From OLB9 sp041392785 (GTDB lineage Bacteria > Bacteroidota > Bacteroidia > Chitinophagales > Saprospiraceae), in contig JAWKLK010000004.1 in NCBI GenBank assembly GCA_041392785.1, forward strand, positions 1 through 64,000: a stretch of 64,000 bases of DNA, in the 5' to 3' direction. The notes under the pieces were generated by a model that was given only the letters and a program-made list of their open reading frames with translations, made no database searches and was not told the origin of the DNA. How positions within the stretch are numbered: the stretch's first letter is position 1; each line of letters begins with the position of its first letter. A program made the translations under genes and the position numbers. Below, piece by piece: positions 7,445-16,285 of this stretch.

Positions 7445-8425
7445 TTAGAGAATAAGATCCTTGTATGATATAACGGTTTCATAACCCTTAGATTGAAAAT
7501 ACCCAAACGTCTCATCTTTAGATTGTGAGGATGTTGCAAGAACGAAATCACCTCCCCAAGCTCCAAGTGACTTAATGACTCCATGATAATCTTTAAATAA
7601 GGTATCCTTCACTTTTCCAAAACCTGTATGTTTGTGTATAAGATCTTCATGTTTTTCTATCAATGATTCAAATTCAGTCAATGTTTTCACATCTAACATT
7701 GCCTCGGTAATACCATTGATACTTTGTACAAGCGATGATTTCTGTTTTACTGCCTTCAAATATTCCTTAATACCCTGACTAGTATTCTTTTTTTCTCCAA
7801 GATGTACGAAATATAAATGATTTTTAAATTTTGGATCAAAATCTACTTCAGTGTAAGAAACTTCTTCTGGTGAATTGATATATACCATCGGTCCATCTGC
7901 AAAAGCACATGCTACATCATATCCCGAACCATCTTCTATTTTAAAGTATAGTAACAAAGGGTTGACTTCAGCCCACTCTGCAACACAAAAAATCAAGGTG
8001 GAACTAGACCCTAATCCCCAATTGAGCGGGAATTCAAGCTGTGTTTCGATTTTGAACCCATTCCATTGAGAAAGAAATTCAGAGTTTAGTCTAACAGCAT
8101 TTTTCAAAACTTTTTGTAAAAATTCTGATATTTTTTCATCTGTTGTAGTGATAGGAGAGAAATCAAAAAGTGAAATAGTGGATTCAAACCACACTTTTCC
8201 CTTCTCATCAAGACTTTGCCAAATAAGATCAGAGCTAGTGGTACGTTTCACGACCATTTTCTGACCAAACTTTGTAGGTAAGCCCAAAGCCTTTGCCCCA
8301 TCCAAAACGGCGTATTCTCCAGTCAGGAGTAATTTGCCATGTCCATAGTATTTAGATTTGATATGTTTAGGGTTTTGATTGTCACAAAGGTATAGATACT
8401 TATATATATTTAAAAACAAAATCAT
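7445..8425 (-). CDS. GYDIA-type GHMP kinase (mevalonate-pathway-like kinase)
   Basis: The protein is a GHMP small-molecule kinase with HGKLLLTGEYAVLDG at the N-terminus, the ATP-binding loop LNWGLGSSSTL mid-protein and the GSGYDVACA motif that gives the Bacteroidota group its name. By family it should phosphorylate mevalonate or a related isoprenoid precursor. It is followed after 14 bases by the UbiA-type prenyltransferase. The open frame starts at 8425 (326 aa), but its first ~23 residues are atypical and a promoter -7 box (8385-8392) lies inside them. The true start is therefore probably near 8355-8370, where no ATG is in frame. Confidence 0.85.
   Translation of the reverse strand: MILFLNIYKYLYLCDNQNPKHIKSKYYGHGKLLLTGEYAVLDGAKALGLPTKFGQKMVVKRTTSSDLIWQSLDEKGKVWFESTISLFDFSPITTTDEKISEFLQKVLKNAVRLNSEFLSQWNGFKIETQLEFPLNWGLGSSSTLIFCVAEWAEVNPLLLYFKIEDGSGYDVACAFADGPMVYINSPEEVSYTEVDFDPKFKNHLYFVHLGEKKNTSQGIKEYLKAVKQKSSLVQSINGITEAMLDVKTLTEFESLIEKHEDLIHKHTGFGKVKDTLFKDYHGVIKSLGAWGGDFVLATSSQSKDETFGYFQSKGYETVISYKDLIL
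8385..8392 (-). promoter_or_regulatory. Candidate -7 promoter box for the GHMP kinase-UbiA unit
   Basis: The minus strand reads TACCTTTG, an exact TAnnTTTG match. A TTTG about 24 bases further upstream could be the -33 element but is slightly too far. The box falls inside the open frame of the kinase gene, which argues for a later start. Confidence 0.5.
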
Positions 8426-8556
8426 AATTTTTTCATATTCAATTAGTAACGCAAATTTCGAAAACCAAATTTTTACAAATTTTAATTATAAAAACACTGA
8501 ATGAAAAATATTGTTAACTCAAAGTATTATATGGTTTTAAGAAAGATTAATAATAT

Positions 8557-9534
8557 TTGATTTTGGCAGATAAATTGAGTGTCAGTAAAAAATATAATGG
8601 GATAGTTACATTTTGGGCAGTAACAGAGTGTGGATTGGGAGGTTTGATGCATGCATTCAAAATGCCATTTACTGGGATTATTGTAGGTAGTATTGCTACA
8701 ATATGCCTGTTTTTAATTTCAAAATATAGTCAAAATAAATCAAAATCCATTATTGAAGCTACAGCAATCGTAGTTATGATAAAACTCATAGTAAGTCCGC
8801 ATAGTCCTTGGCAAGCGTATGTAGCTCTACTATTTCAATCAAGTATGGCAATCTTGTTTTTAACAGGAAAAAGCATTAATTCCTTTCAGTCAGTACTCTT
8901 TGCCGTAATAAACCAGGTAGAATCTGCCGTCCAAAAAATACTCATTTTTATTCTGATTTTTGGTCAATCCTTTTTTAAATCTTTAGATTCGAGTATGCAT
9001 CAAGTAGTTGGATATTTCGGTATGCATTTAGAAGTAAGCCTAGTATACCCGATGTTTATTTTTTATGTTTTTGTTCATTTCATAGTAGGCATAATTCTGG
9101 GTACGTGGCTTACAAAGATTGAAAAACAGCTTGCAGAAATTAAGATCAATACTGAAAAATTACCAGAAAAAGGGACATTGCTATTAAATAATAGGTATTC
9201 ATTTTTTATTTGGGTAATTGGCTTAGTTTTTACGGTGATTTTAGTCTATCTTGTTGACAGTCAAAAAGCGATTTTTGTGATGCTCAGGGTAGTTTTAGTT
9301 ACATTGGTATTCATATATCTGTTGACACCTGTTGTAAAATTTCTTATTAAAAAAGTTTTTAGAAATACCACAAACCAAGCTTCAGTTTCTCAAATTCTAC
9401 AAAACCTTCCACTGACATTGGAACATTACAATAAGTATCTCACATATGCCAATGCACAGTATACCGGAGTAAGTAAGATTAAATATTTTATCCTCATACT
9501 TATCTACGCTTCAATGCAAAACGATGATAAATAA
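8557..9534 (+). CDS. Polytopic membrane protein paired with a THEP1-like NTPase
   Basis: I do not recognise a named family. The 325-aa protein has about eight hydrophobic segments: roughly residues 17-33, 38-57, 66-84, 90-108, 117-145, 165-190, 214-233 and 240-265. A soluble C-terminal tail of ~60 residues follows. The first half (helices 1-6) has the small-residue, Gly/Phe-rich look of vitamin-uptake S components; the second half could be a coupling domain. The last codons overlap the next gene, a P-loop NTPase, by 11 bases, so the two are translationally coupled. The start is the TTG at 8557; no in-frame ATG gives a better N-terminus. A transporter role is inference. Confidence 0.8.
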   Translation: MILADKLSVSKKYNGIVTFWAVTECGLGGLMHAFKMPFTGIIVGSIATICLFLISKYSQNKSKSIIEATAIVVMIKLIVSPHSPWQAYVALLFQSSMAILFLTGKSINSFQSVLFAVINQVESAVQKILIFILIFGQSFFKSLDSSMHQVVGYFGMHLEVSLVYPMFIFYVFVHFIVGIILGTWLTKIEKQLAEIKINTEKLPEKGTLLLNNRYSFFIWVIGLVFTVILVYLVDSQKAIFVMLRVVLVTLVFIYLLTPVVKFLIKKVFRNTTNQASVSQILQNLPLTLEHYNKYLTYANAQYTGVSKIKYFILILIYASMQNDDK

Positions 9535-10042
9535 CCCAAAAATTGTCATATTTTCTTCACCAATTCACACTGGCAAGTCATCTACTTTAGAAAAATTTTC
9601 TTCAAATAGGCAAGATATTTCTGGCATATTATGTCCAGAAGTAGAAGGTAAAAAAGCAGTAAAATTTCTACCACAAAGTGATTATATTTTTCTTGAGACC
9701 ACAAACACCCGTGCAGAAAATACGATAATTGTAGGGAATTATAAGTTTGATGCATCGGTAATGCAACAGATTTCCGAATTTATTTCTATAATTGAAATAG
9801 AAAAATGGAATATTATTATAATAGATGAAATAGGAAAATTAGAACTTATGGATCGAGGCTATGAACCGGGACTGAGTTATTTTTTGAAAAATTTTAAAGA
9901 ATCAAAATTTCAAACACTTTTAATTCTTGTGGTAAGAGATAGTTTGGTAAGAGATGTAATCGAGAAATATAAAATTGAGCATACAAACATTGTTTACACA
10001 CCAGATGATTTATACCGATATTTCACGAAATCGTTGAGATAA
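9524..10042 (+). CDS. THEP1-like P-loop NTPase
   Basis: The 172-aa soluble protein resembles the nucleoside-triphosphatase THEP1/NTPase_1 family. A Walker A-type loop (SPIHTGKSST, residues ~12-21) lacks the usual first Gly. It is followed by a domain with conserved Cys (GILCPEVEG) and a strong Walker B with downstream Glu-Lys (IIIIDEIGKLEL near residue 105). THEP1-like enzymes hydrolyse NTPs slowly and their physiological role is mostly unknown. The gene overlaps the 3' end of the polytopic membrane protein by 11 bases, which suggests that it energises or regulates that protein. Family assignment is moderate; the role is inference. Confidence 0.8.
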   Translation: MINNPKIVIFSSPIHTGKSSTLEKFSSNRQDISGILCPEVEGKKAVKFLPQSDYIFLETTNTRAENTIIVGNYKFDASVMQQISEFISIIEIEKWNIIIIDEIGKLELMDRGYEPGLSYFLKNFKESKFQTLLILVVRDSLVRDVIEKYKIEHTNIVYTPDDLYRYFTKSLR

Positions 10043-10234
10043 GATAGGATTATTTAAAAAAAATTCAAATATTTAATATTCCCTTTTATTAGCAGAATAC
10101 ACTGAAAATGAGCTTCCTTTGCTTCCTAATAAAATATTAGTGTAGGTACTTTAGAAAATTTATTTCCATAAAGCGGTCTATATAGCAATTTTGGAATGAT
10201 TTTTTCTATATTTACAATGCGTATAAATTCATGT

Positions 10235-11254
10235 ATGTTTTACAAAACCATCATTCAAGGAAGAATAGAATTTGGAACTCAAAAAAGCTTTGATATGGTC
10301 ACTAAAATGTACCTTCAAAGGGTGGAAACCTATTATAAAACGGATGTCATTCTTAAGTTTGAGGAAATATTTAATGCTGAAGAACTCTCACTTGTTATTC
10401 CTCGACATGTTGCACAGATTACAGACAAAGCCTACAGAACGACCACGGGTTTACTTAAATATTGCACTCAATTTGCAGTGGCAGGATCCATTCGCGCTTG
10501 GTTAATTTCTGAAGGAGAAGTTTTGCATTTTGATATAATGGAGCCTAGTAGTGATAAAGCTGCTGTCCAATCATTTGTAAAAGGAACAAAACTGGTCAAA
10601 GTCAAGGGCAAAGAAAATGAAGCAATTCAAGCGCTGACCCAAGCCATTGATAAATATGACAGACATGCTCAGGCTTATGAAAGAAGAGCTAAGGTCAATT
10701 TCATTATGAGAAACTTTCATGATGCATTGCGGGATTACAATAAAAGTATCAACATAGATCCTTCTATACCTTCTTCATTTTATGGAAAGGCAAAGATTTT
10801 GATCATGAAGGATGAACTTGTGGAAGCGATTCAAAACCTTGAAGAAACCATTAAAAAATCTATTGCGCTACAACCCATTTATTGGAAAGCACGAAGATTG
10901 AAAGCAGAGTGTCATATAAAATTAGGAGAATGGAGCAAGGCAGAATTCGACCTTAAACTTTTTACAAAGCGAAAATTTGAACCCGATAACCAAAATTATT
11001 TTTGGAGAAGATGGGCTTTTTATAACTATGGGCTGGTATTAGTTGAATTAAATGAACTCATAGAAGCAATTAAATCATTTGATAAGGCTTTAGAGTTACC
11101 TAATATAAATGATGGGATAGAAGAAGCAGAAATATTATTTGCTAGAGGACAGACAAGAGCCAAAGCCGGAAAACCTGGTCATGTCAAAGATTTAAAAGAA
11201 GCTGCCAATAAAGGAAGTGCAAAGGCAAAAGCACATTTTAAGTCAGCTAAATAA
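10235..11254 (+). CDS. TPR-repeat protein of unknown function
   Basis: The protein (339 aa from the ATG at 10235) begins with a ~110-residue alpha/beta region of no known family. At least four tetratricopeptide-like repeats follow, for example AYERRAKVNFIMRNFHDALR and AFYNYGLVLVELNELIEAIK. TPR arrays bind partner proteins. No signal peptide or membrane segment is convincing, so a cytosolic scaffold role is likely. I prefer 10235 (MFYKTIIQG) to the earlier starts at 10196 and 10217 because the extra residues look like untranslated AT-rich leader. The protein ends in a Lys/Ala-rich tail. It stands alone between the NTPase and aldehyde dehydrogenase genes. Confidence 0.75.
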   Translation: MFYKTIIQGRIEFGTQKSFDMVTKMYLQRVETYYKTDVILKFEEIFNAEELSLVIPRHVAQITDKAYRTTTGLLKYCTQFAVAGSIRAWLISEGEVLHFDIMEPSSDKAAVQSFVKGTKLVKVKGKENEAIQALTQAIDKYDRHAQAYERRAKVNFIMRNFHDALRDYNKSINIDPSIPSSFYGKAKILIMKDELVEAIQNLEETIKKSIALQPIYWKARRLKAECHIKLGEWSKAEFDLKLFTKRKFEPDNQNYFWRRWAFYNYGLVLVELNELIEAIKSFDKALELPNINDGIEEAEILFARGQTRAKAGKPGHVKDLKEAANKGSAKAKAHFKSAK

Positions 11255-11331
11255 GGAGATTATACACATTTTTATATTTAGGTTCAGGAAATAAGATGTT
11301 TCTTGTCATGATTTTATTTCATTGTAATTTG

Positions 11332-11339
11332 TATCTTTG
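11332..11339 (+). promoter_or_regulatory. Candidate -7 promoter box for the aldehyde dehydrogenase gene
   Basis: TATCTTTG matches TAnnTTTG exactly and lies 14 bases before the ATG at 11354, implying a very short leader. No well-spaced -33 TTG is evident. Confidence 0.45.
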
Positions 11340-11353
11340 TATACAATTTATAT

Positions 11354-12751
11354 ATGATGCCAAGCACATCAACCACTTTGATATCCCACTTTGAAACACT
11401 TCAGACCCATCATTATTCGGTGGCAAAAACATCTTGGCGTGATAGGATAGTGAAACTTCGGGCTCTTCATAAGGCAATAACAGGAACTTTTAGACAGGAT
11501 ATTATTATTGCTTTAAGAAAAGATTTTAATAAGCTGGAAGAAGAAACTATTTTAACAGAAATTTATCCGATATCCAAAGAAATTAAAATTGCAATTAGTA
11601 ATTTAAAAAATTGGACTTCTAATCAAAGAGTGAAAGTTCCGATCGCACTACTAGGCGCCACATCATATATTAAGTATCAGCCTAAAGGTGTGTGTTTGAT
11701 TATTTCACCATGGAATTTCCCATTTAACTTGACATTTTGTCCATTGGTGTCAGCGATTGCTGCAGGAAATTCAATTATGATAAAACCTTCAGAATTGACA
11801 CCTAACTGTGCTACTTTAATGGAAAAAATTGTTTCTCATGTATTTTCAGATCAAGAAGTGGTACTAATCAAAGGTGGTATAGAAATTTCAACCGAATTAT
11901 TAAAACTGCCATTTAATCATATATTTTTTACGGGTTCGCCCAAAGTAGGTAAGATAGTGATGAGGGCTGCAGCAGAACATCTGACATCTGTAACCTTAGA
12001 ATTAGGAGGGAAATCTCCAACCATAATAGATGATTCAGCAGATATAAAGACAGCGGCAAGAAGAATCATTTGGGGAAAATTCTTAAATGCCGGACAAATA
12101 TGTATTGCTCCCGACTATATTTTAATAGATGACAAGGTTGAACAGGAATTTATTTCAGCCTGTCTTTCAGAAATTCAATACCAATACCAATCTTCAGGTA
12201 CTGCCATTGTCAATCCAAAACACTTGCATAGATTAGAAGGATATATCAAAGATGCTGTGCAAAAAGGGGCCAAAATAGTATCTGGCGGTCAAATAAACCA
12301 ACATCAAAGTACAATATCTCCAACGATCCTGAATGGAATAGATGTTGATACCATGCACATCATGCGTGAAGAGATTTTTGGCCCAGTTCTACCCATTATT
12401 ACATTTAAAGAATTAAAACATGCAGTGAATTACATTCAGGAAAGAGAACGACCTTTATCTCTGTATATCTTTTCTGAAAACAAGCAAAATATTGAATTTG
12501 TATTAGAAAATACAAGAGCAGGGGGAACATGTATAAATCATAATCTTTTACATTTTAGTAATTCAAATTTGCCTTTTGGAGGAACTGGTAACTCAGGAAT
12601 AGGAAGGTCACATGGTTTCAGAGGATTTGTAGAGTTTTCTGATGCCAGAAGCGTGTTTGAACAGCATACTATTGGACCCGTAGATTTACTTTTTCCTCCA
12701 TATACAAAATGGAAAAGGAAGCTGATAGATATTACATTAAAATACCTTTAA
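11354..12751 (+). CDS. Aldehyde dehydrogenase family protein (class 3-like)
   Basis: This NAD(P)-dependent enzyme oxidises an aldehyde to the acid. At 465 aa it has the length of the class 3 (fatty aldehyde/coniferyl aldehyde) group. Visible motifs are the cofactor-site SPWNFPFNLTF around residue 120, FTGSPKVGK around residue 195, the catalytic-base block LELGGKSP near residue 217, and the nucleophile Cys in NAGQICIAPDY near residue 250. The late PFGGTGNSGIGR signature is also present. The C-terminus (LLFPPYTKWKRKL) fits membrane-associated class 3 enzymes. galE starts 9 bases after the stop, so the two are probably co-transcribed. The substrate cannot be told from sequence. Confidence 0.92.
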   Translation: MMPSTSTTLISHFETLQTHHYSVAKTSWRDRIVKLRALHKAITGTFRQDIIIALRKDFNKLEEETILTEIYPISKEIKIAISNLKNWTSNQRVKVPIALLGATSYIKYQPKGVCLIISPWNFPFNLTFCPLVSAIAAGNSIMIKPSELTPNCATLMEKIVSHVFSDQEVVLIKGGIEISTELLKLPFNHIFFTGSPKVGKIVMRAAAEHLTSVTLELGGKSPTIIDDSADIKTAARRIIWGKFLNAGQICIAPDYILIDDKVEQEFISACLSEIQYQYQSSGTAIVNPKHLHRLEGYIKDAVQKGAKIVSGGQINQHQSTISPTILNGIDVDTMHIMREEIFGPVLPIITFKELKHAVNYIQERERPLSLYIFSENKQNIEFVLENTRAGGTCINHNLLHFSNSNLPFGGTGNSGIGRSHGFRGFVEFSDARSVFEQHTIGPVDLLFPPYTKWKRKLIDITLKYL

Positions 12752-12760
12752 TTTATATAT

Positions 12761-13789
12761 ATGCGCAAAATATTAGTCACTGGTGCAACAGGATATATAG
12801 GCAGTCATACATTGATAGACCTCATCCAAAATGGATATGATGTAGTAAGTGTAGACAATGAATCAAATTCTCATCATAGTGTCTTACAACAGGTGCAAAC
12901 TATCACAGGGTATAAATGCCCACATTACAAAGTAGATCTATGCAACTTGGAACATTTGCGTAAAATTTTTGAGGATCATGGAGATATAGAAGGTGTCATT
13001 CATTTTGCAGCGGCAAAGTCAGTGGGAGAATCCGTAGAGAAGCCACTTTTTTACTTCCAAAATAACGTTTTGTCTCTTATTAATGTTTTACAAGAAAGTA
13101 TTAGGATCGGCATCAAGGCATTTATATTCAGCAGCAGTTGTACAGTATATGGAAATGTTTTACAAAGTCCAGTTGACGAGGATACACCATGGCAAGAAGC
13201 GGCATCACCTTATGGATTGACAAAACAAATGGGAGAACAAATCATCAAACATGCTGTAAAAAATACGGATATGAAAGCTATTAATTTGAGATACTTCAAT
13301 CCAGCAGGAGCACACCCAAGCGGCATCATTGGGGAATCACCAAGAAATATAGCCCAAAATTTGGTTCCTGTGATAACTGAAACCGCCATAGGTAAAAGAG
13401 AAAAAATGATTGTTTTTGGAGATGATTATCCTACCCGAGATGGAAGCTGCGTCAGAGATTATATCCATGTTTGTGATTTAGCCCATGCTCATACATTAGG
13501 TCTAGATTATATTTTTAAAGGTAGGCAGTCGTCAGAAGTCGAAGTGTTCAATTTAGGAATAGGCGAAGGATTGACTGTTTTTGAAATAATTGAAGCTTTT
13601 AAGAAGGAGACTAATCAGCCATTGACTTATATAGTTGGAAACAGGCGTGCGGGAGATGTTGTTGCTATATATTCTGATTATGAAAAGGCAGAAAGACTTT
13701 TAGGTTGGTCGCCTAGATATGATGTCAACGATATTATGAAAACTGCTTGGGAATGGGAGAAGAACAGACAGAAATTGGAATTTCAATGA
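12761..13789 (+). CDS. galE: UDP-glucose 4-epimerase
   Basis: This SDR enzyme interconverts UDP-glucose and UDP-galactose with bound NAD. The 342-aa protein has the N-terminal Rossmann motif GATGYIGSH, the Ser/Thr active-site segment FSSSCTVYG near residue 127, the catalytic YGLTK near residue 150, and the galE-type LRYFNPAGAHPSG and GDDYPTRDG blocks. It starts 9 bases after the aldehyde dehydrogenase gene. It would supply galactose units for surface glycans, in keeping with the O-antigen ligase-like and deacetylase genes elsewhere in the window. Confidence 0.95.
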   Translation: MRKILVTGATGYIGSHTLIDLIQNGYDVVSVDNESNSHHSVLQQVQTITGYKCPHYKVDLCNLEHLRKIFEDHGDIEGVIHFAAAKSVGESVEKPLFYFQNNVLSLINVLQESIRIGIKAFIFSSSCTVYGNVLQSPVDEDTPWQEAASPYGLTKQMGEQIIKHAVKNTDMKAINLRYFNPAGAHPSGIIGESPRNIAQNLVPVITETAIGKREKMIVFGDDYPTRDGSCVRDYIHVCDLAHAHTLGLDYIFKGRQSSEVEVFNLGIGEGLTVFEIIEAFKKETNQPLTYIVGNRRAGDVVAIYSDYEKAERLLGWSPRYDVNDIMKTAWEWEKNRQKLEFQ

Positions 13790-13832
13790 TCTTGAATGAA
13801 AATCTTTTTTGAACATAATAAACATTTGAAAA

Positions 13833-15389
13833 ATGCTTGCCAAAACATATGCAAGTGCGGTGTATGGTATTGAAGCCCAAACCATAACGATAGAAGTAAA
13901 TAGTGGTGGATTAGTAGCTGCAGGAAAACTGGCTTATTCATTGGTAGGATTACCGGATAATGCAGTCAAAGAAGGATGGCAACGAATTGAAGCAGCAATA
14001 AAAAATGTAGGAAAGCAGGTGCCAAGAATAAAATTGGTGGTCAATATGGCTCCTGCAGATATCAAGAAGGAAGGTTCGTCTTATGACTTGCCTATAGCGT
14101 TAGGCGTATTGGCAGCGACAGATCAGATCAATACTGTAGGGTTGGAATCAATCTTATTTATGGGAGAACTCGCATTGGATGGAAATCTTAGGCCAATCAA
14201 GGGTGCATTACCTATTGCTATTCAGGCAAGAAAGGAAGGATTTAAAAAATTTGTGTTGCCAAAGCAAAATGCAAATGAAGCTGCTATTGTCAATGATTTA
14301 GAAATATATGGAATAGAAAACCTTAAAGAAGCCATTCAGATTATTGATGGAACAACAACTTTATTGCCAACGGCCTATGATACTCGAGAAATTTTCGCAG
14401 ATACAAATAATCAATATGCCATAGATTTCAGTGATGTAAAAGGCCAAGAAAATATTAAAAGAGCTTTGGAAATAGCTGCAGCCGGCGGCCATAATGTGAT
14501 TTTGATTGGTCCACCAGGTGCAGGAAAAACAATGTTAGCACGTAGGTTACCCACTATATTACCTCCGCTAAATTTGTATGAAGCCCTAGAAACCACAAAG
14601 ATTCACTCTGTAGCGGGTGTACTTGGGTCTGATTCGTCTCTTGTCGCAGAAAGGCCATTCAGGTCTCCGCATCACACCACAAGTGATGTAGCATTGGTAG
14701 GTGGAGGTTCAAACCCAAATCCAGGAGAAATTTCTCTTGCGCATAATGGTGTTTTATTCTTGGATGAATTACCTGAATTTAAAAGGCAGGTATTGGAAGT
14801 AATGAGGCAACCCATGGAAGAAAGAAAGGTGACGATAGCAAGAGCTAAAATTTCTGTGGAGTATCCGGCCAGTTTTATGTTAATTGCATCTATGAATCCA
14901 TGTCCCTGTGGGTATTATAATCATCCTGAGAAAGAATGTGTGTGCGGACCAGGGATAGTAAAAAAGTACTTGTCAAAAATTTCCGGGCCTTTGCTAGACA
15001 GAATTGATCTACATGTAGAGGTTACACCAGTATCTTATGATGAGTTAGCGACTAGGGAGTATAAAAGTGAGACAAGCAGAGACATTGTAGAAAGAGTCAT
15101 CAGGGCAAGGCAGATTCAAGAAGAAAGATTTAAAAATCAGCAAGGGATATTTTGTAATGCCCAAATGCCGAGTAGAATGGTCAGAGATATCTGCGAATTA
15201 ACTCCTGCAGGTGCTACATTATTAAAAACTGCTATGTCAAGACTCCAATTATCCGCTCGAGCATATGATAGAATATTGAAAGTAGCAAGGACAGCTGCTG
15301 ACTTGGCTAGTAGTCCAGATATTAAGGTAGAACATTTGGCAGAAGCGATCCAATATAGGAGCTTAGACAGAGAAGGCTGGGCTGGATAG
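13833..15389 (+). CDS. comM: YifB/ComM family Mg-chelatase-like AAA+ ATPase
   Basis: The 518-aa protein has the three ComM parts. An N-terminal Lon-like S5 fold (residues ~1-165) carries SLVGLPDNAVKE. A Mg-chelatase AAA+ core has Walker A GPPGAGKTML near residue 229, Walker B FLDELPEF near residue 308 and the Cys-rich loop MNPCPCGYY near residue 352. A C-terminal helical domain follows. In transformable bacteria ComM is a hexameric helicase that promotes branch migration during natural transformation; elsewhere its role is less clear. It sits 43 bases after galE and 30 before a membrane protein gene. Confidence 0.92.
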   Translation: MLAKTYASAVYGIEAQTITIEVNSGGLVAAGKLAYSLVGLPDNAVKEGWQRIEAAIKNVGKQVPRIKLVVNMAPADIKKEGSSYDLPIALGVLAATDQINTVGLESILFMGELALDGNLRPIKGALPIAIQARKEGFKKFVLPKQNANEAAIVNDLEIYGIENLKEAIQIIDGTTTLLPTAYDTREIFADTNNQYAIDFSDVKGQENIKRALEIAAAGGHNVILIGPPGAGKTMLARRLPTILPPLNLYEALETTKIHSVAGVLGSDSSLVAERPFRSPHHTTSDVALVGGGSNPNPGEISLAHNGVLFLDELPEFKRQVLEVMRQPMEERKVTIARAKISVEYPASFMLIASMNPCPCGYYNHPEKECVCGPGIVKKYLSKISGPLLDRIDLHVEVTPVSYDELATREYKSETSRDIVERVIRARQIQEERFKNQQGIFCNAQMPSRMVRDICELTPAGATLLKTAMSRLQLSARAYDRILKVARTAADLASSPDIKVEHLAEAIQYRSLDREGWAG

Positions 15390-15419
15390 ATTATAATTAG
15401 ATTTAAAGATACATCAAAC

Positions 15420-16193
15420 ATGAATAAATCCGACATAAATCAGGCGATTCAAAATGGGTATTCATTTAAACTATGGACCTATATCTCGAGATCATTGGAT
15501 ACTTTCCAAAAAATTCCATTATTATACATTGGCTACACATTCATTTTTTTATTCACACACATTTTTTCAGGTTTGGTTCCTTTCGTCTCTATCCTTATCG
15601 GTATAGTGATTTCTTATCCCTTAATTATGGGATATTATTTGGGAACTAATTTATTTTTAGAACATAAATCAAAAGAGTTAGGAAATTTTTTCAAGGGGTT
15701 TGACTACGTGGGCCCTCTTGCTTTACTTTATTTAGTGACATTAATGATCACATTGGTACCTTTTATAATATTTGGATATTTTGTATTGCAACGATATTTA
15801 TCTGGAGATTATTTTTTGGAAGATTTTATGAGTTTAATATCTGAAGCTTTGTTTTCTACAAAGGGTGCACTTATAGTTTTTTCATTTTTACTTTTGGAGA
15901 TGTATTTGTATTTAACTACTAGATGGGCTCCTCTACTCATTGTTTTTTACAATTATAAGCCTTTGGATGCTTTGATTACTAGTTTTAAAATGGTGAATAA
16001 AAATTTTTTTCCTCACTTATTATATATTCTAGTAATTATAGTTCTTTCGTTTATTGGAATTGCGGCATTTATTATAGGGTTGGTAGTTACCATGCCGCTT
16101 ATTTTTATTATTGATTATTTTGCCTTTGCTGATGTGACAAACTTAGAAAATCGTCAAAGTGAAATAGATGAACTTGGTCGAGAAGTATCTTAA
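15420..16193 (+). CDS. Hypothetical integral membrane protein
   Basis: The 257-aa protein has about six hydrophobic segments, near residues 30-50, 52-75, 95-120, 145-165, 170-185 and 200-235. It has a soluble acidic C-terminus. The repeated pattern of paired helices with PLIMGYY and RWAPLLIVFYNYKPLDAL resembles the DUF975-like/glycerophosphoryl-diester membrane-domain group of unknown function. That comparison is tentative. It follows comM by 30 bases on the same strand and ends before a clear terminator. Confidence 0.75.
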   Translation: MNKSDINQAIQNGYSFKLWTYISRSLDTFQKIPLLYIGYTFIFLFTHIFSGLVPFVSILIGIVISYPLIMGYYLGTNLFLEHKSKELGNFFKGFDYVGPLALLYLVTLMITLVPFIIFGYFVLQRYLSGDYFLEDFMSLISEALFSTKGALIVFSFLLLEMYLYLTTRWAPLLIVFYNYKPLDALITSFKMVNKNFFPHLLYILVIIVLSFIGIAAFIIGLVVTMPLIFIIDYFAFADVTNLENRQSEIDELGREVS

Positions 16194-16224
16194 ATTACTG
16201 TGTAAGACCAAATTGTGAAGATCA

Positions 16225-16260
16225 AAAAAGTCCTACCACCCAAAGATGATAGGACTTTTT
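16225..16260. terminator. Bidirectional terminator between membrane protein gene and rplI
   Basis: AAAAAGTCCTA (16225-16235) pairs with TAGGACTTTTT (16250-16260) around a 14-base loop. The flanking A and T runs suit termination from both converging genes. Confidence 0.85.
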
Positions 16261-16285
16261 AGTCTATGATATTCCTAAGATTATC

